In this document: positions 49,853 through 59,470 of the stretch, piece after piece
Position numbering within the stretch: the stretch's first letter is position 1
Layout of the letters: each line of letters starts with the position of its first letter
From: Epiperipatus broadwayi
Lineage: Eukaryota > Onychophora > Udeonychophora > Euonychophora > Peripatidae
Length of the DNA: 64,000 nucleotides
Direction: 5' to 3'
Assembly (NCBI GenBank): GCA_028023455.1
Contig: JAQFVV010012668.1
Coordinates: 992,001-1,056,000 of the forward strand
Made by a program: the position numbers and the translations under genes
Notes under the pieces: generated by a model
Database searches by the model: none
Seen by the model: only the letters and a program-made list of their open reading frames with translations
What the model was told of the DNA's origin: nothing

Positions 49853-50159
49853 ACATTCCTTCTTTTAATGTATTTCCAAAAATTTTTATTCCTATCTCTT
49901 CTATTTTTATTAATATCCTCCAACAATTTACTATTCAATTTCATTCTTTCTTTATAATTATCTATTTCAGCCAACTTCTTTTTTTCTCAGTATTTCCCCC
50001 CATTTAACTTTAACATCTTTTTCACTTTCTTTATTTTTAATAGCACACTTATATTCACTGCATGCTTTTCCCTCTCTTTTACACTTTTACTAACTCTCAT
50101 TTTTTTATTACTTTTATTCTTCGCATGATCACCATCTCTATACTAGCACATAATTTGTT

Positions 50160-50512
50160 GTAAACAAAGGCAAAACTCCCCATACAGTAGTGCCACCCTG
50201 TGCCAAACAGAGTAATCAATGGATGCCAGAAGGCTTGTGCATAAAATTCCTATCTAGTGCCTACTCATCCAATATCCCCAGACTAGTTTCTGGCTTGTGG
50301 CCATCATCAGTGAGGAGCCTTGGATCTAGGTGCAGTGCTCTCAGATCCAAGGCTCCTCACTGATGATGATGGCCACAAGCCAGAAACTAGTCTGGGGATA
50401 TTGGATGAGTAGGCACTAGATAGGGATTTTATGCACAAGCCTTCTGGCATCCATTGATTACTCTGTTTGGCATAGGGTGGCACTATTGTATGGGGAGTTT
50501 TGCCTTTGTTTA
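50160..50512. repeat. 353-bp near-perfect foldback inserted in the LINE
   Basis: GTAAACAAAGGCAAAACTCC at the left end is the exact reverse complement of the right end. The arms (about 168 bp, to 50327 and from 50343) stay almost identical, with few mismatches and one 3-bp indel (CATCATCAG against CATCATCATCAG). The loop is 15 nt. The phrase TTACTTTTATTCTTC flanks the region at about 50109-50123 and 50510-50524. If this is a target duplication, the element would also include about 36 bp to the left of the palindrome. Short frames inside are by-products. There is no coding content; the family is not recognised. Confidence 0.9.
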
Positions 50513-50662
50513 CTTTTATTCTTCTGAATATTCCCACTTAAAACCCTATTTGCCACTTTCTCTATTGCATCACACAAATCCTTATACTCACCCCCAACCA
50601 ACTCTTACATGGTTTCTTCAAATTTTGTTATACTCTTCTAACTTACTCTTATCATTCACTCT

Positions 50663-51536
50663 CTATCCACATTTTTCACTATTATTTTTACTTTTATTTC
50701 TATTTTCCATCACATTACTAATCATTCCTATTATAAAGAAATTACGATCACTATTACATACTCTCTCTTCATTATTAAACATCTTAATTTCCCATACTTT
50801 ATTCATTTCCTCTTTCTCTACTAATACATAATCTAATGTGTGAAATATATTCTCTACTAATACATAATCTAACATGTGAAATATATTATTTATAGACCAT
50901 GTATATTGTCCCTCAAAAATATTTGATAAATTTCCAATGCTCAAATTCACTCTCTGACAAAAATTCTTCAAAAACTGTCCATTCCTATTACTTTCACCAT
51001 CAATTTCTTCAATATGCCCATTCATATCCCCTATTTTGAAAATCTGTATGTCCTTAACTAGGCATTCATATTTGCTACAGTTCCACCCCATTATAGATTG
51101 ACTATCTCCAGTAGCTAGCTATATACACTATAGCCAGCATCCATTCTTGTCTTCCTAACCTTATCTCAAACCACAAATGTTCTTGACATTTAACAATATT
51201 TAAATATTTTTTTGACATAACTCCTATACCACTACCCCCTTTTTCTTTTCTATTTATACTCTGCCATACCAAGTCTTCCAGAATAGATTCTCCTTCTACT
51301 GTTAGATGTGTTTCTACTACTGCTAATACCTAAAACTCTTTATTTTTAATTGCTTTATTTAATTCCAGCCACTTTTCTGGTCTCCTACCACCTTGCATAT
51401 TCATGTACTGAATTTTAACAATTTCTTCTTCCCAAAATACTCTTTTATAAATTCTTTTGACTCTTTCTTCACCATTACATTTATATATAACTTGCTTACC
51501 ATTAATTTTACAGACCCATTCTCTCTCCATATCCAC
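50663..51536 (-). pseudogene. LINE ORF2 apurinic-type endonuclease
   Basis: The minus strand reads YMNMQGGRRPEKWLELNKAI at the N-terminus, VLAVVETHLT (about 51295-51325; the ETH metal-binding motif), GDMNGHIEE (about 51010-51040; family GDFNAH), then GQYTW and LDYVLV, and finally NSDRNFFIIG (about 50730-50765). Family members end with the catalytic SDH; here the histidine is arginine. A 36-bp in-frame tandem duplication repeats IFHxLDYVLVE. Stops lie between 51091 and 51330. The enzyme would nick chromosomal DNA to start target-primed reverse transcription. Confidence 0.75.
50816..50887. repeat. 36-bp tandem duplication in the endonuclease region
   Basis: CTCTACTAATACATAATCTA and the following 16 bases are repeated head to tail, with one or two substitutions. 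The duplication is in frame and duplicates a twelve-residue segment. Confidence 0.9.
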
Positions 51537-51649
51537 ATTTACATCTAAATCAGCTACTCTTTGTTTCTTTTTTACATCCCATCTACTCCTCTTCTTTCTG
51601 ATAACACTGCAATTTAACTCCCCCCTATAAGTTTCCTGAACTATATTCT

Positions 51650-52390
51650 TTATAAATCAGACTCCCTAACACTTCACATCCTTGTTTTCCTAAATGCAAT
51701 CCATCTTTACTATATAACTCCATCTTCCTAATAAAAAAATCCCACATATCCACAAACATAATATTATTTCCCTCACACAATTTTTTCAATTATTTATAGA
51801 ACATGCCCTATGTAACATTTACCTCTTGTCAAATTTTGATAATTATGCAACTACTCCTATTCTTACTTTAATATTACTCAAATTCCTAATCAATTCTATG
51901 TCCATTACTCTCTCTGATGGCTCTGACAAACTATTAGTCCCTAACATAACATACACATCTCTACTCCCTTGCTTCTTTATTTTATCTGTAACATCTCTAA
52001 TTCTAGCTCCAGGCAAACATACTTTTACATACCTGTTTCTATTTTCCTTTCCAATTATATCTCCACATTCTCTAATTAATGAATCTCCTATCAATACTGT
52101 CTCATAGTCTACTTTCTCTGCTTCATTCATAACCTTTTCTACCAGCCTATCAATACTGTCTCATAGTCTACTTTCTCTGCTTCATTCATAACCTTTTCTA
52201 CCACCTTCTGGACTTCCTTATCTACTTTTTCGTTATCATTCCTACTCAATAATTCCTTTATTTGCTCACACTTTATCTCTAACAATTTTAATTTTGCTTC
52301 TACATCCTTTACCTCTTCCTCTATCTTACTTATTCCTTGGCTAACCACCTCCATTGCACTACCTATTTTTTCATCCATATCTCTTGTCAC
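51650..52390 (-). pseudogene. LINE ORF1: coiled coil plus SGNH-esterase-like domain
   Basis: The N-terminal part (52139-52390) is rich in E and K with heptad-like spacing (ISKIEEEVKDVEAKLKLLE, CEQIKELL) and should form a coiled coil, which in ORF1 proteins mediates multimerisation. The following domain has the SGNH hydrolase blocks: VLIGDSLIREC with the nucleophile Ser (codon 52080-52082), CLPGARI (block II Gly), YVMLGTNS (block III Asn), then, after frameshifts, KDGLHLG (51691-51708), which supplies the Asp-x-x-His of the triad. All four signature residues therefore survive although the frame is broken. A 59-bp tandem duplication (52090-52207) disrupts the junction. Esterase-type ORF1 is known from CR1/L2-like LINEs; substrate unknown. 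Confidence 0.75.
52090..52207. repeat. 59-bp tandem duplication in ORF1
   Basis: TCAATACTGTCTCATAGTCT through ATAACCTTTTCTACCA occurs twice, 59 bp apart, essentially identical. Because 59 is not a multiple of three, it causes a frameshift right at the start of the esterase domain. Confidence 0.95.
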
Positions 52391-52590
52391 TCCACTAAAA
52401 ACATACTTATCCTGTCTCCATCAACTACATATTGCTCCATCTCTCCTACCTTTCTATTTAAGCTATCTACACTTAGAAACCACTTTTATCATATTTACAC
52501 ACTGTCTACACAACCATAAATCTATTATATTCTTCCTAGTCTTATTTAAACATTTCAAGTAATAAACCTCATTATATATGTAATGAGATA

Positions 52591-52640
52591 TTGAAGCAAT
52601 GGATCTGGAAGTCCGATCCATGCTTCACAGCCTTCTATAG
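52591..52640 (-). repeat. LINE 5'-end segment shared with 16376-16425
   Basis: On the minus strand it reads GGCTGTGAAGCATGGATCGG, then ACTTCCAGATCCATTGCTTC. It is the inverted copy of 16376-16425 and lies at the apparent 5' boundary of the LINE. Confidence 0.75.
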
Positions 52641-52649
52641 ACTTAACTA

Positions 52650-54559
52650 ATATTGTAGACCTGAATTAAGTTTATAGTCTAGTATCAGAAGGGTTTTGCA
52701 TTAAAGCTAAAATTAATATGTTCATTTTGTTTACTTAATGGTATTTAAATTTGTATTTGCGTTAAAATATTTCTTTTAAAATAAATTCCGTTAAGATTAA
52801 ATTGCTATTAAAATTTACTTTTAAAACCTTATTAATCAAACATATATATATACGTCAAGCGTATATATATGATTTAATTGAAAATTGTGTTGAAATAAAA
52901 TTTATTTTGTTAAAAGAAATAAGATATTTTTCTTTTTAAATTTTGTTAAAATATGGCGTATGAGTTTATTTTAAGATAAGCCTGCCAACATTTCTAAAGG
53001 AATGGTATGTTTCAATTAGTTAGCCCATTCAAGGCAAATTAAAGATGGCCTTTTTTAATTAATACAAATTCAAAAGTTAAATAAAAAAAAATCTAGAATA
53101 AGAAATAAAAAAATTATTTTTAAAAAAAGTTACCTTGAAACAAAGAAGTGTAGGGGGCTTATCAAGATCTAAAGTCATACACAAAAACAATAGAAGGGTA
53201 GCTCCTAAAAAGGTGTAAAAAGGAGAGGAGAACAAAAGACTGGGTTATTGGTTATTATGAGGATTCACTTTTTGGTCTCTTATGCTTATTCATGCCGATC
53301 CTGTGCTTTGCTTTGAGAAGAACTCTTACTTATAAAAGCAGTTAAATATTGTTCCTGAATTAGGCAGATTTTGCTGTTCAACTGATTCATATTTTGTTCC
53401 CAAACTTATTCTGATTTTGTCCTCGCAGTCATTCTGATTTTGTGCATGAAGATTTGGCAATCGGTGCTATAAAGTGATTTTAGTTTTGCAGAAAAATTCC
53501 TATTCAAAGTTTCAACATGCAACATGCTAAAAGTTATACTAGTTTGATGGACACGATTGGCTAGGCACAACAGCATTGCCTGCTGCCGAGGTCCTAGTCC
53601 ATCAAAATGCCATAACATGTCCAGCAAAGAGAAACCTGAACTGTGAGCTGTGTCTGTGGACTTCGCGATTAAAATGCTGCATAATTTCTATTTCCTTGTC
53701 TGGCCAAATCCCAATGTATTCAATCAAGCCACCATGTCAATGGAACTGGATCCAAAGAACAAGGACTGGTAACTGTATAAAAATCTCCTCATGAACTATT
53801 ACTTACCTTTTTTTAAATACCTTTCGCCACTTATGTCTTCAATTCTTCTTTATTATATAATTATTGTTCACATTAGACTAATATTAGATTAATCTTATTT
53901 TATCATTTGATCATTTACTTATATTGAAATTTTTCCCCTTTGCTATTCCTCATTTTAAAATGTATATAAATGTTTTCTTGTTTTTATTTGCAGTTTAAAT
54001 TTTTTTTTTTCCATTTAAAACTTTCCAATTTAAAATAATATTGGTCTTCTAAATACTAGTAAGATTTCTTTGCTGGCTAACTTGATCTCCTCGATAACGC
54101 CTTTTTTGTCCGCCTTTAGCCCCATACTTATATCTTAGTATAAATGTGTTAAATATTTTAAAATTGTTTTAAGTACAAAGCAACTAGAAAATGCTTTGTG
54201 AAAGATTTATTTTAATTATGCTTTATCGAGGGATTCAAGTTAATAATTTTATTAAAGTTGGGAAGATATAGATTTAGACTGCAAAATGTTCTGTAATTGC
54301 CCTCCACCTTATTATCAAATTATTTATTATATAATCAACCAGGGAATAGCAGAGATAATTAAAACCTTTCAAATATTGCATTATGTTTTATTAAAATATG
54401 TTATTTAATCAAAAAGGCTTAAGTTTTCTAATTTATTTCAATTTCTATTAGCTTAACCTTTATTTTACTTATCCAATAATCCAGGCATGCACAAACACAT
54501 ATTTCATATTATATTATGCACATTTGGCTTAGTTAGTCCCGTAAGTGTTCTCGTCCATG
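52650..54559. other. Mixed AT-rich and GC-richer DNA, no gene recognised
   Basis: The part 53140-54140 is richer in G+C and starts TGTAGGGGGCTTATCAAG; a solo LTR or other repeat is possible but unproven. The short frames at 53406-53627 (minus) and 53576-53794 (plus) were not recognised. The rest is A/T tracts. Confidence 0.4.
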
Positions 54560-54764
54560 TCTCTCCCTGATGCTAAGCCTGCCGGGGTGAGAAAACAATT
54601 TATGCGTATCTCAGATATGTTGTCGTTTCGTAGTTAGATTCGAGAATAAGTGAATAGAGCAAGGTCATAGTATTCTTGATTTCTATATCTCGAATATGGG
54701 TGGCCTCGAGGTACTTTTGCCTAGTTTTCGAACTAGGTTAAACCAACATACATCATCTGACCGG
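54560..54764 (-). repeat. Dispersed repeat copy 2 (inverted copy of 12742-12950)
   Basis: On the minus strand the phrases TTGGTTTAACC, AAAGTACCTCGAG, GAGATATAGAAATCAAGAAT, CGAATCTAAC and GCATCAGGGAGA appear in the same order and spacing as at 12742-12950. The copy continues a little further with CATGGACGAGAACAC, which is not conserved in the other copy. Confidence 0.75.
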
Positions 54765-54769
54765 TACAA

Positions 54770-56520
54770 TATTATTTTATATAGTGCTATGGTATACTCT
54801 ACCATAGCATGCCTAATTTCTTTCTGCCGATTATAAATGCATTGTGGAATACTAATGTGATGCATATTCCTTATTTTCGAAGCCACCTACTCTATATTTG
54901 ACTTTATACTCCCTCTCTTACTCTTTAAACCCCTTTGCATGGAAAAATAAAAACTTTACTTTCTTTCAAAAATGATCCATCGATAACCAGATAATCACCT
55001 GTTTTCTGACATTAGACCTCCAAAACATTATCTTTTTTCCTCAAATAAATCACTATTCTTAAATTAAAAAAAGCTTTAGTAGCAAACTTACTAAAAAAAC
55101 AAATTTTACATACAACTTAGTTATAAAATATCCTTACATTAACACACATTCAACAAAATATATTTTTTTAAAACTTCTATATTTAAAATGGTGAACGAAA
55201 CACTTTCTAAACATTAACAATTCCCGATCAATTCAAATAAATCTATTTCTCTTGATCACAATTTACTTCTCATTTTCATACCACAAGCAAATAATCTTTA
55301 TATCAACGATTTCAGATAATTAATCGCATAAGAAGGAATGTAAATTAATCTTAGCTTTCAACATAGAGAAATCATATCTGTTCATATCAGCTATAGGTGG
55401 TGACCTCTTAGGTCGTTAGGGACCTGATGGCATCCTCAATGATCAAAATAAAATAGAAGTGACCGGTATAATATATACAAAACAATGCTGCCATAAATGT
55501 ATGTATTAAGAGTCAAATTGAATAAATGAATGTATATGTTCCAGTGTACAAAAACATATTTAGATGTAAACACAATAATATAAAAAAATATAAAGGCAGA
55601 ATCCAAATAAGAGCAACAAAGGAATAAAATATTAATCATAATATATATACAATTTATATATTTCTGAAATTAACGTGGCATTTTTTCATTTCACATTTTT
55701 TTACAAAATATAGTTCTAAAAAAAATAGAAGCATTTTTGTAATTATTATTCTAATTTTTTTTCCCCAAATGTGAAGACAACTAACTGCTTTTTTTTTTAA
55801 AAAAAAAACAAAACATTAAAATAATCGAAGCAAAGTTTACATATTCAAATATTTGTAAGCATTTTTTTTTTTTAAAAAAGACAGTTTATAAACAAATGTA
55901 AATGTTACTTCAAAACTTCTCTAATTATATTAATTAATAAAAAAAATTGTATATACATAAAATATAAATAAATCGGACGATATAATATAAAAATATTTCA
56001 TATTATATCGTATGATTTATATAAATATATGTAAAAGCAGTATAATGGATTAAACTTTAGATTTTTGAATGATAAAATATAAAGTAAATAGCTTCAAGAA
56101 AGTATTAACTCTCAAGCATTCCAATTCTTGGATGGTGATAACTTGAATGCCTTTCAATGTTTTTTTGTAACTTCTAGTTGATTAATATAATTACCAATCA
56201 ATCAATTTACAATTCAATTTATTTCTTTTATTTTTCACAGCATTTTGGTAATCTTCCTTATCTCATCCAATCATCTTAAAATCTTCTGACATCCAAAGCT
56301 TTCACTTGTTTCTTAATTCCATCAATAAAATGTCAAGGTTAGTAGTTTGTTTTCTTATCCATGTATTTAACTTCTGATTCCTCCGTGTTAATTCTAACAT
56401 ATATCTCTCTATTCTTTAATTTGTATTTTTTTTATAGTAATTATCTAAATCATAGATCTATATGCAGGCAATGGTATAACATATATATATATATACACTC
56501 ATCATAATAAATGTAGAGAT
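54770..56520. other. AT-rich DNA, no gene recognised
   Basis: Three T-tract/A-tract blocks occur (for example around 55790-55810 and 55862-55880). Short frames only. Confidence 0.6.
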
Positions 56521-56639
56521 TTGAAGAGACAGAAGTTCAATGACTAACTAGAAGACTTAAAAATAATTGGTGGATTAAAACTGCAAAGAAGTTATAGATA
56601 TTCGCTAATTGTGGAAATTCTAGATATTTTTTTGGTCCA

Positions 56640-58360
56640 CTGAAAATTATTGATCTGAAAACAATATCACATTCTTATTAAATACAAAAATGATACTCTC
56701 TTAAATGATAATATTTTGAATAGATGGAAAGAGTATTTTAATCATACTTTACATAATGATACAAAAATTAAGAAGAAAACTTTTAATGATAAGTCTATTT
56801 TATAAAATTTAGATTTGGACAAAGATATTTTAGGGAAGTTAAGATAGACCTTTGTAATCTTCAATGGAAAGGCTGCTGGTTCTGATGAAATACAGAAACA
56901 AGTTTTAAAATATGGTGATATGTTAGCTTCAAAAATATTGGAATTTATTTGGAATATCTGGGTCTATACAGTTGTGCCACCAATCTTAAGAAAGAACAAA
57001 AGGAATAAATAAGATTATAGTAATTATTGTGGAATATTATTGTTAACTATCACAGCAAATAAACTTTCCAAAAATTTTGTTCAATAAGTTGCTTCCAGTT
57101 ATAAATGAATTGTTACCAGAAACTCAATGTAGTTTTAAAGAATAAAGAGCTCTATAGATATGTTTTGTTTGGTCAGGCAAATGCACAAATAATGTCAAGA
57201 AGCAATTTAAATATTGCTTTTATTGATTTTTTGAAAGCATTTGATTCAATTAATAGGACAGGTCAATGACATTGTTTAAAATTAGTTGGTTGTCCATCAA
57301 AATTTATTCATATAACACAGCTTCTACATGATGGATTGAGAGGAAATGTTATCAGTATACATTTGAAACAAAAACTGGTGTTAAGCATAATGTGTATTTG
57401 CTCTAACAGTGTTTCAATTTTTATGATAACAGTGTTTGGAAATGTTTATAGGTGGCTTAATCAAATAGGGATGAAGATTCAATACAGATTATGTGGTGAA
57501 ATTTTTAATTTGAATTGATTAAAAGTAAAAAAAAACAACTTGGATTCTGGATTTACAACATCCTGATAACTGCAGCATTCCCCCCCCCCCCAATTCAAAA
57601 GATGATTTACAGAATATTTTTAATGTTTTGAATGCAACATATAAAGATGTTTGGTTTATTAATTAATGGTCAAAAAACTCAAGTTCATTACCAAACAGTG
57701 ACTGAAGAAAAATCCTCAGCAACTTTTAACTAGGGTGATTATCAGCTTGAAAATGTAGATCAGTTTAAACTTATTGATAGTTTCATAAATAGAAATGTGG
57801 ATTTTATGTTGAGTTACAACATATACTGCTATGTGCTGCTACTGACTTTTAACAAGCTAAAAGATAGTGTATTTCATTGTAGGGAAATAACTACTGCAAT
57901 TATATTAGTGACATGTAAAGCTGTTATTTCATCTAATTTATTGTATGTAAGTGAAGCTTGGATACTCTATCAGCATAATATAAAAGCATTTGAAAATGTT
58001 AATTTAAGGATGTTCTGTAAAATTATAAAAATACAACGCAAAATCATAAAAACTGTCTATATATTCTTCAACTTACTGGATGTAATATTACTGAATCCAC
58101 TATTGTAAAATGACATTACCATTAGATTGGTCATGCAAAATAAATGAACAATGGAACACTTCCTAAAAAGGACCTTTTATGGTAAAGTTGAGCATAGTTT
58201 TGCAGGAAAGACCCTGTCTACAATATAACGACATTCTAAAGAAATGAAATGTCAACTGTTTCAATTAGAGATATGTCAAAGAATAGTATACATTGAAGAG
58301 CTAGAATTAGACATGGTTTTGAAGTATTTCAAAAGATCCAGAACTAAATAAAATTCTCCA
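56640..58360 (+). pseudogene. RTE-like LINE reverse transcriptase relic
   Basis: The plus strand follows an RTE-type RT across many breaks: RWKEYFNHTL (about 56720), NGKAAGSDEIQKQVLKYGD (56863-56920), EFIWNIW and VVPPILR (about 56940-56995), LPETQCSF-like remains (about 57110-57135), IDFLKAFDSINRT (57218-57260), and GCPSKFI plus QLLHDGLRGNVIS (57290-57357). The catalytic YADD is replaced by HPDN (57559-57570, family LQYADDC). Then come LLINGQKTQV (about 57655-57683) and the C-terminal region with NLLYVSEAWILYQHNIKAFE (57935-57990; family LLYGSETW.LY..H). IGHAK, TLPKKDLLWxxxA and similar remains continue to about 58350. The 5' endonuclease was not found. It is old and inactive. Confidence 0.75.
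57580..57591. repeat. C12 homopolymer in the RTE relic
   Basis: A run of 12 C follows the degenerate catalytic box. It is notable in this AT-rich window and could be an assembly weak point. Confidence 0.95.
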
Positions 58361-58599
58361 GCATTCCGGGAAACACATGAATCTAATAATAAAAATAATA
58401 CACAAATTAGAAAATCTGTGTCTAGATACAAGATAATATAAAATTTATAAACTATCAAACAAAAGATAATGATGATAAACCCTGGAAAGTAAGAGTCTCA
58501 ATGTGTATTGGGGGAAAAAAAAACTTTTTATGTATACTGTCTCTATGGTTATTTTGGACATTGGGAAATTGAAAATGCATTATAAAAAATATTTTGCTG

Positions 58600-59470
58600 G
58601 CCATCTATGTATTCATCTATACCTGACTGCATAAAATATTGTGAAACATGCTTCAAATCTAAGATTATTAATAGATAATATGCAGATAAACTCTAACCTA
58701 TTCTGTCTAATCATCTAAATGAAATCTTGCATTGATTTCTAAGTACCCCTTCCACCTTTTAAAGAAATTAAATTCATCTTTGTAACATATGAAGTCTTTC
58801 TAAGTATGTTACTGCCTATTCCATTATTAAAACTGATGATAAAAATCTTATTAATTCATTACAAAATTGTCAATTCCCTTTAATAGATAAATCTAAATTA
58901 ATACACACAGATCTTGATACTTCTTATCAAAAGTGTGAAAGCAATGGATTGATAACAAGAAGTTAAACATGTGTTACATCTATTTACAACTCACAGTCTA
59001 ATCCATGCAAGAAGACTATGAGGAAGTTAGACTGGCTGTTCTGCATATAATTGGAAGGAAATCACTGTCATTGGATTAAAAAAGTAAATATTTTTAATTA
59101 TATTAACATTACCCAAAATGAGTCAATGGGATTTTCTTCAGATGCCAAGAGTGCATATTAATTAAGATCCCTATGCCCCTTAATTACAGAGGAAATGAAC
59201 AATGACCATGGCATATACAAAGCATTAGTGAACTTGAAAAAAATGAGATAGAAAAAGATATCTTAAGCATATCAACAACTCTATAACTTTAAAATAAATG
59301 GCTTTCTATTAGTGCATACCATCCAAAACACAAATTCAAGAAATTCTATAACCTATATGAGGGACCATTCCAAATTAAAAAGCATATTGGTTAAAATGTT
59401 TCTACTTGATACTTCTGTAGGTCTGCAAGATACCTTCAATGCACGTAGCTTATGGCCATATCACATATAA
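58600..59470 (+). pseudogene. Ty3/Gypsy-type integrase relic
   Basis: Directly after the RTE relic the plus strand reads as a retroviral-type integrase. A zinc-binding remnant PDCIKYCETCFKSK lies at 58622-58663 (the CxxC half of HHCC). The core follows with FIFVTYEVFLSMLLPIPLL (about 58775-58830; family I.V.ID.FS), KLIHTDLDTSYQKCE (about 58894-58938; second catalytic Asp in HTD), and YNSQSNPCKKTMRKL (about 58985-59030; family NP.ER.MR.L, catalytic Glu here Lys). Then HWIKK and NESMGFSSDA. The C-terminal domain has HKFKKFYNLYEGPFQIKKHI (about 59329-59389; family KKF.LLYEGPF). Stops and at least two frameshifts occur. No LTR was found. Integrase inserts the cDNA; this copy is dead. Confidence 0.6.

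Larger units (their letters stand above)
47590..52645 (-). mobile_element. CR1/L2-like LINE, nearly full length, inactive
   Basis: About 5 kb on the minus strand contains, in order, a conserved 5' segment (52.64 kb), ORF1 with coiled coil and SGNH-esterase-like domain, and ORF2 with endonuclease, reverse transcriptase and C-terminal zinc knuckle. It ends with a short tail containing CATCACATCACAT (at 47580-47592 on the minus strand). No RNase H segment was noticed. An ORF1 esterase and a short-repeat tail are known from CR1/L2-type LINEs. Many stops and frameshifts, two in-element tandem duplications and an inserted foldback (50160-50512) show that it is dead. G+C is clearly higher than in the surroundings. 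Confidence 0.8.

Noticed and set aside
48247-49868. Plus-strand frames opposite the LINE
   Set aside because: S/T/L/F-rich antisense shadows of the minus-strand ORF2.
50307-50537. 76-codon minus-strand frame in the foldback
   Set aside because: It reads across one arm and the loop of the palindrome; a by-product of the inverted repeat.
46031-54140. Possible pair of LTRs at 46031 and 53149 flanking the LINE
   Set aside because: Both begin TGT[G/A]GGGGG, but I could not extend the similarity convincingly, and the DNA between is a LINE on the other strand, not an LTR element.
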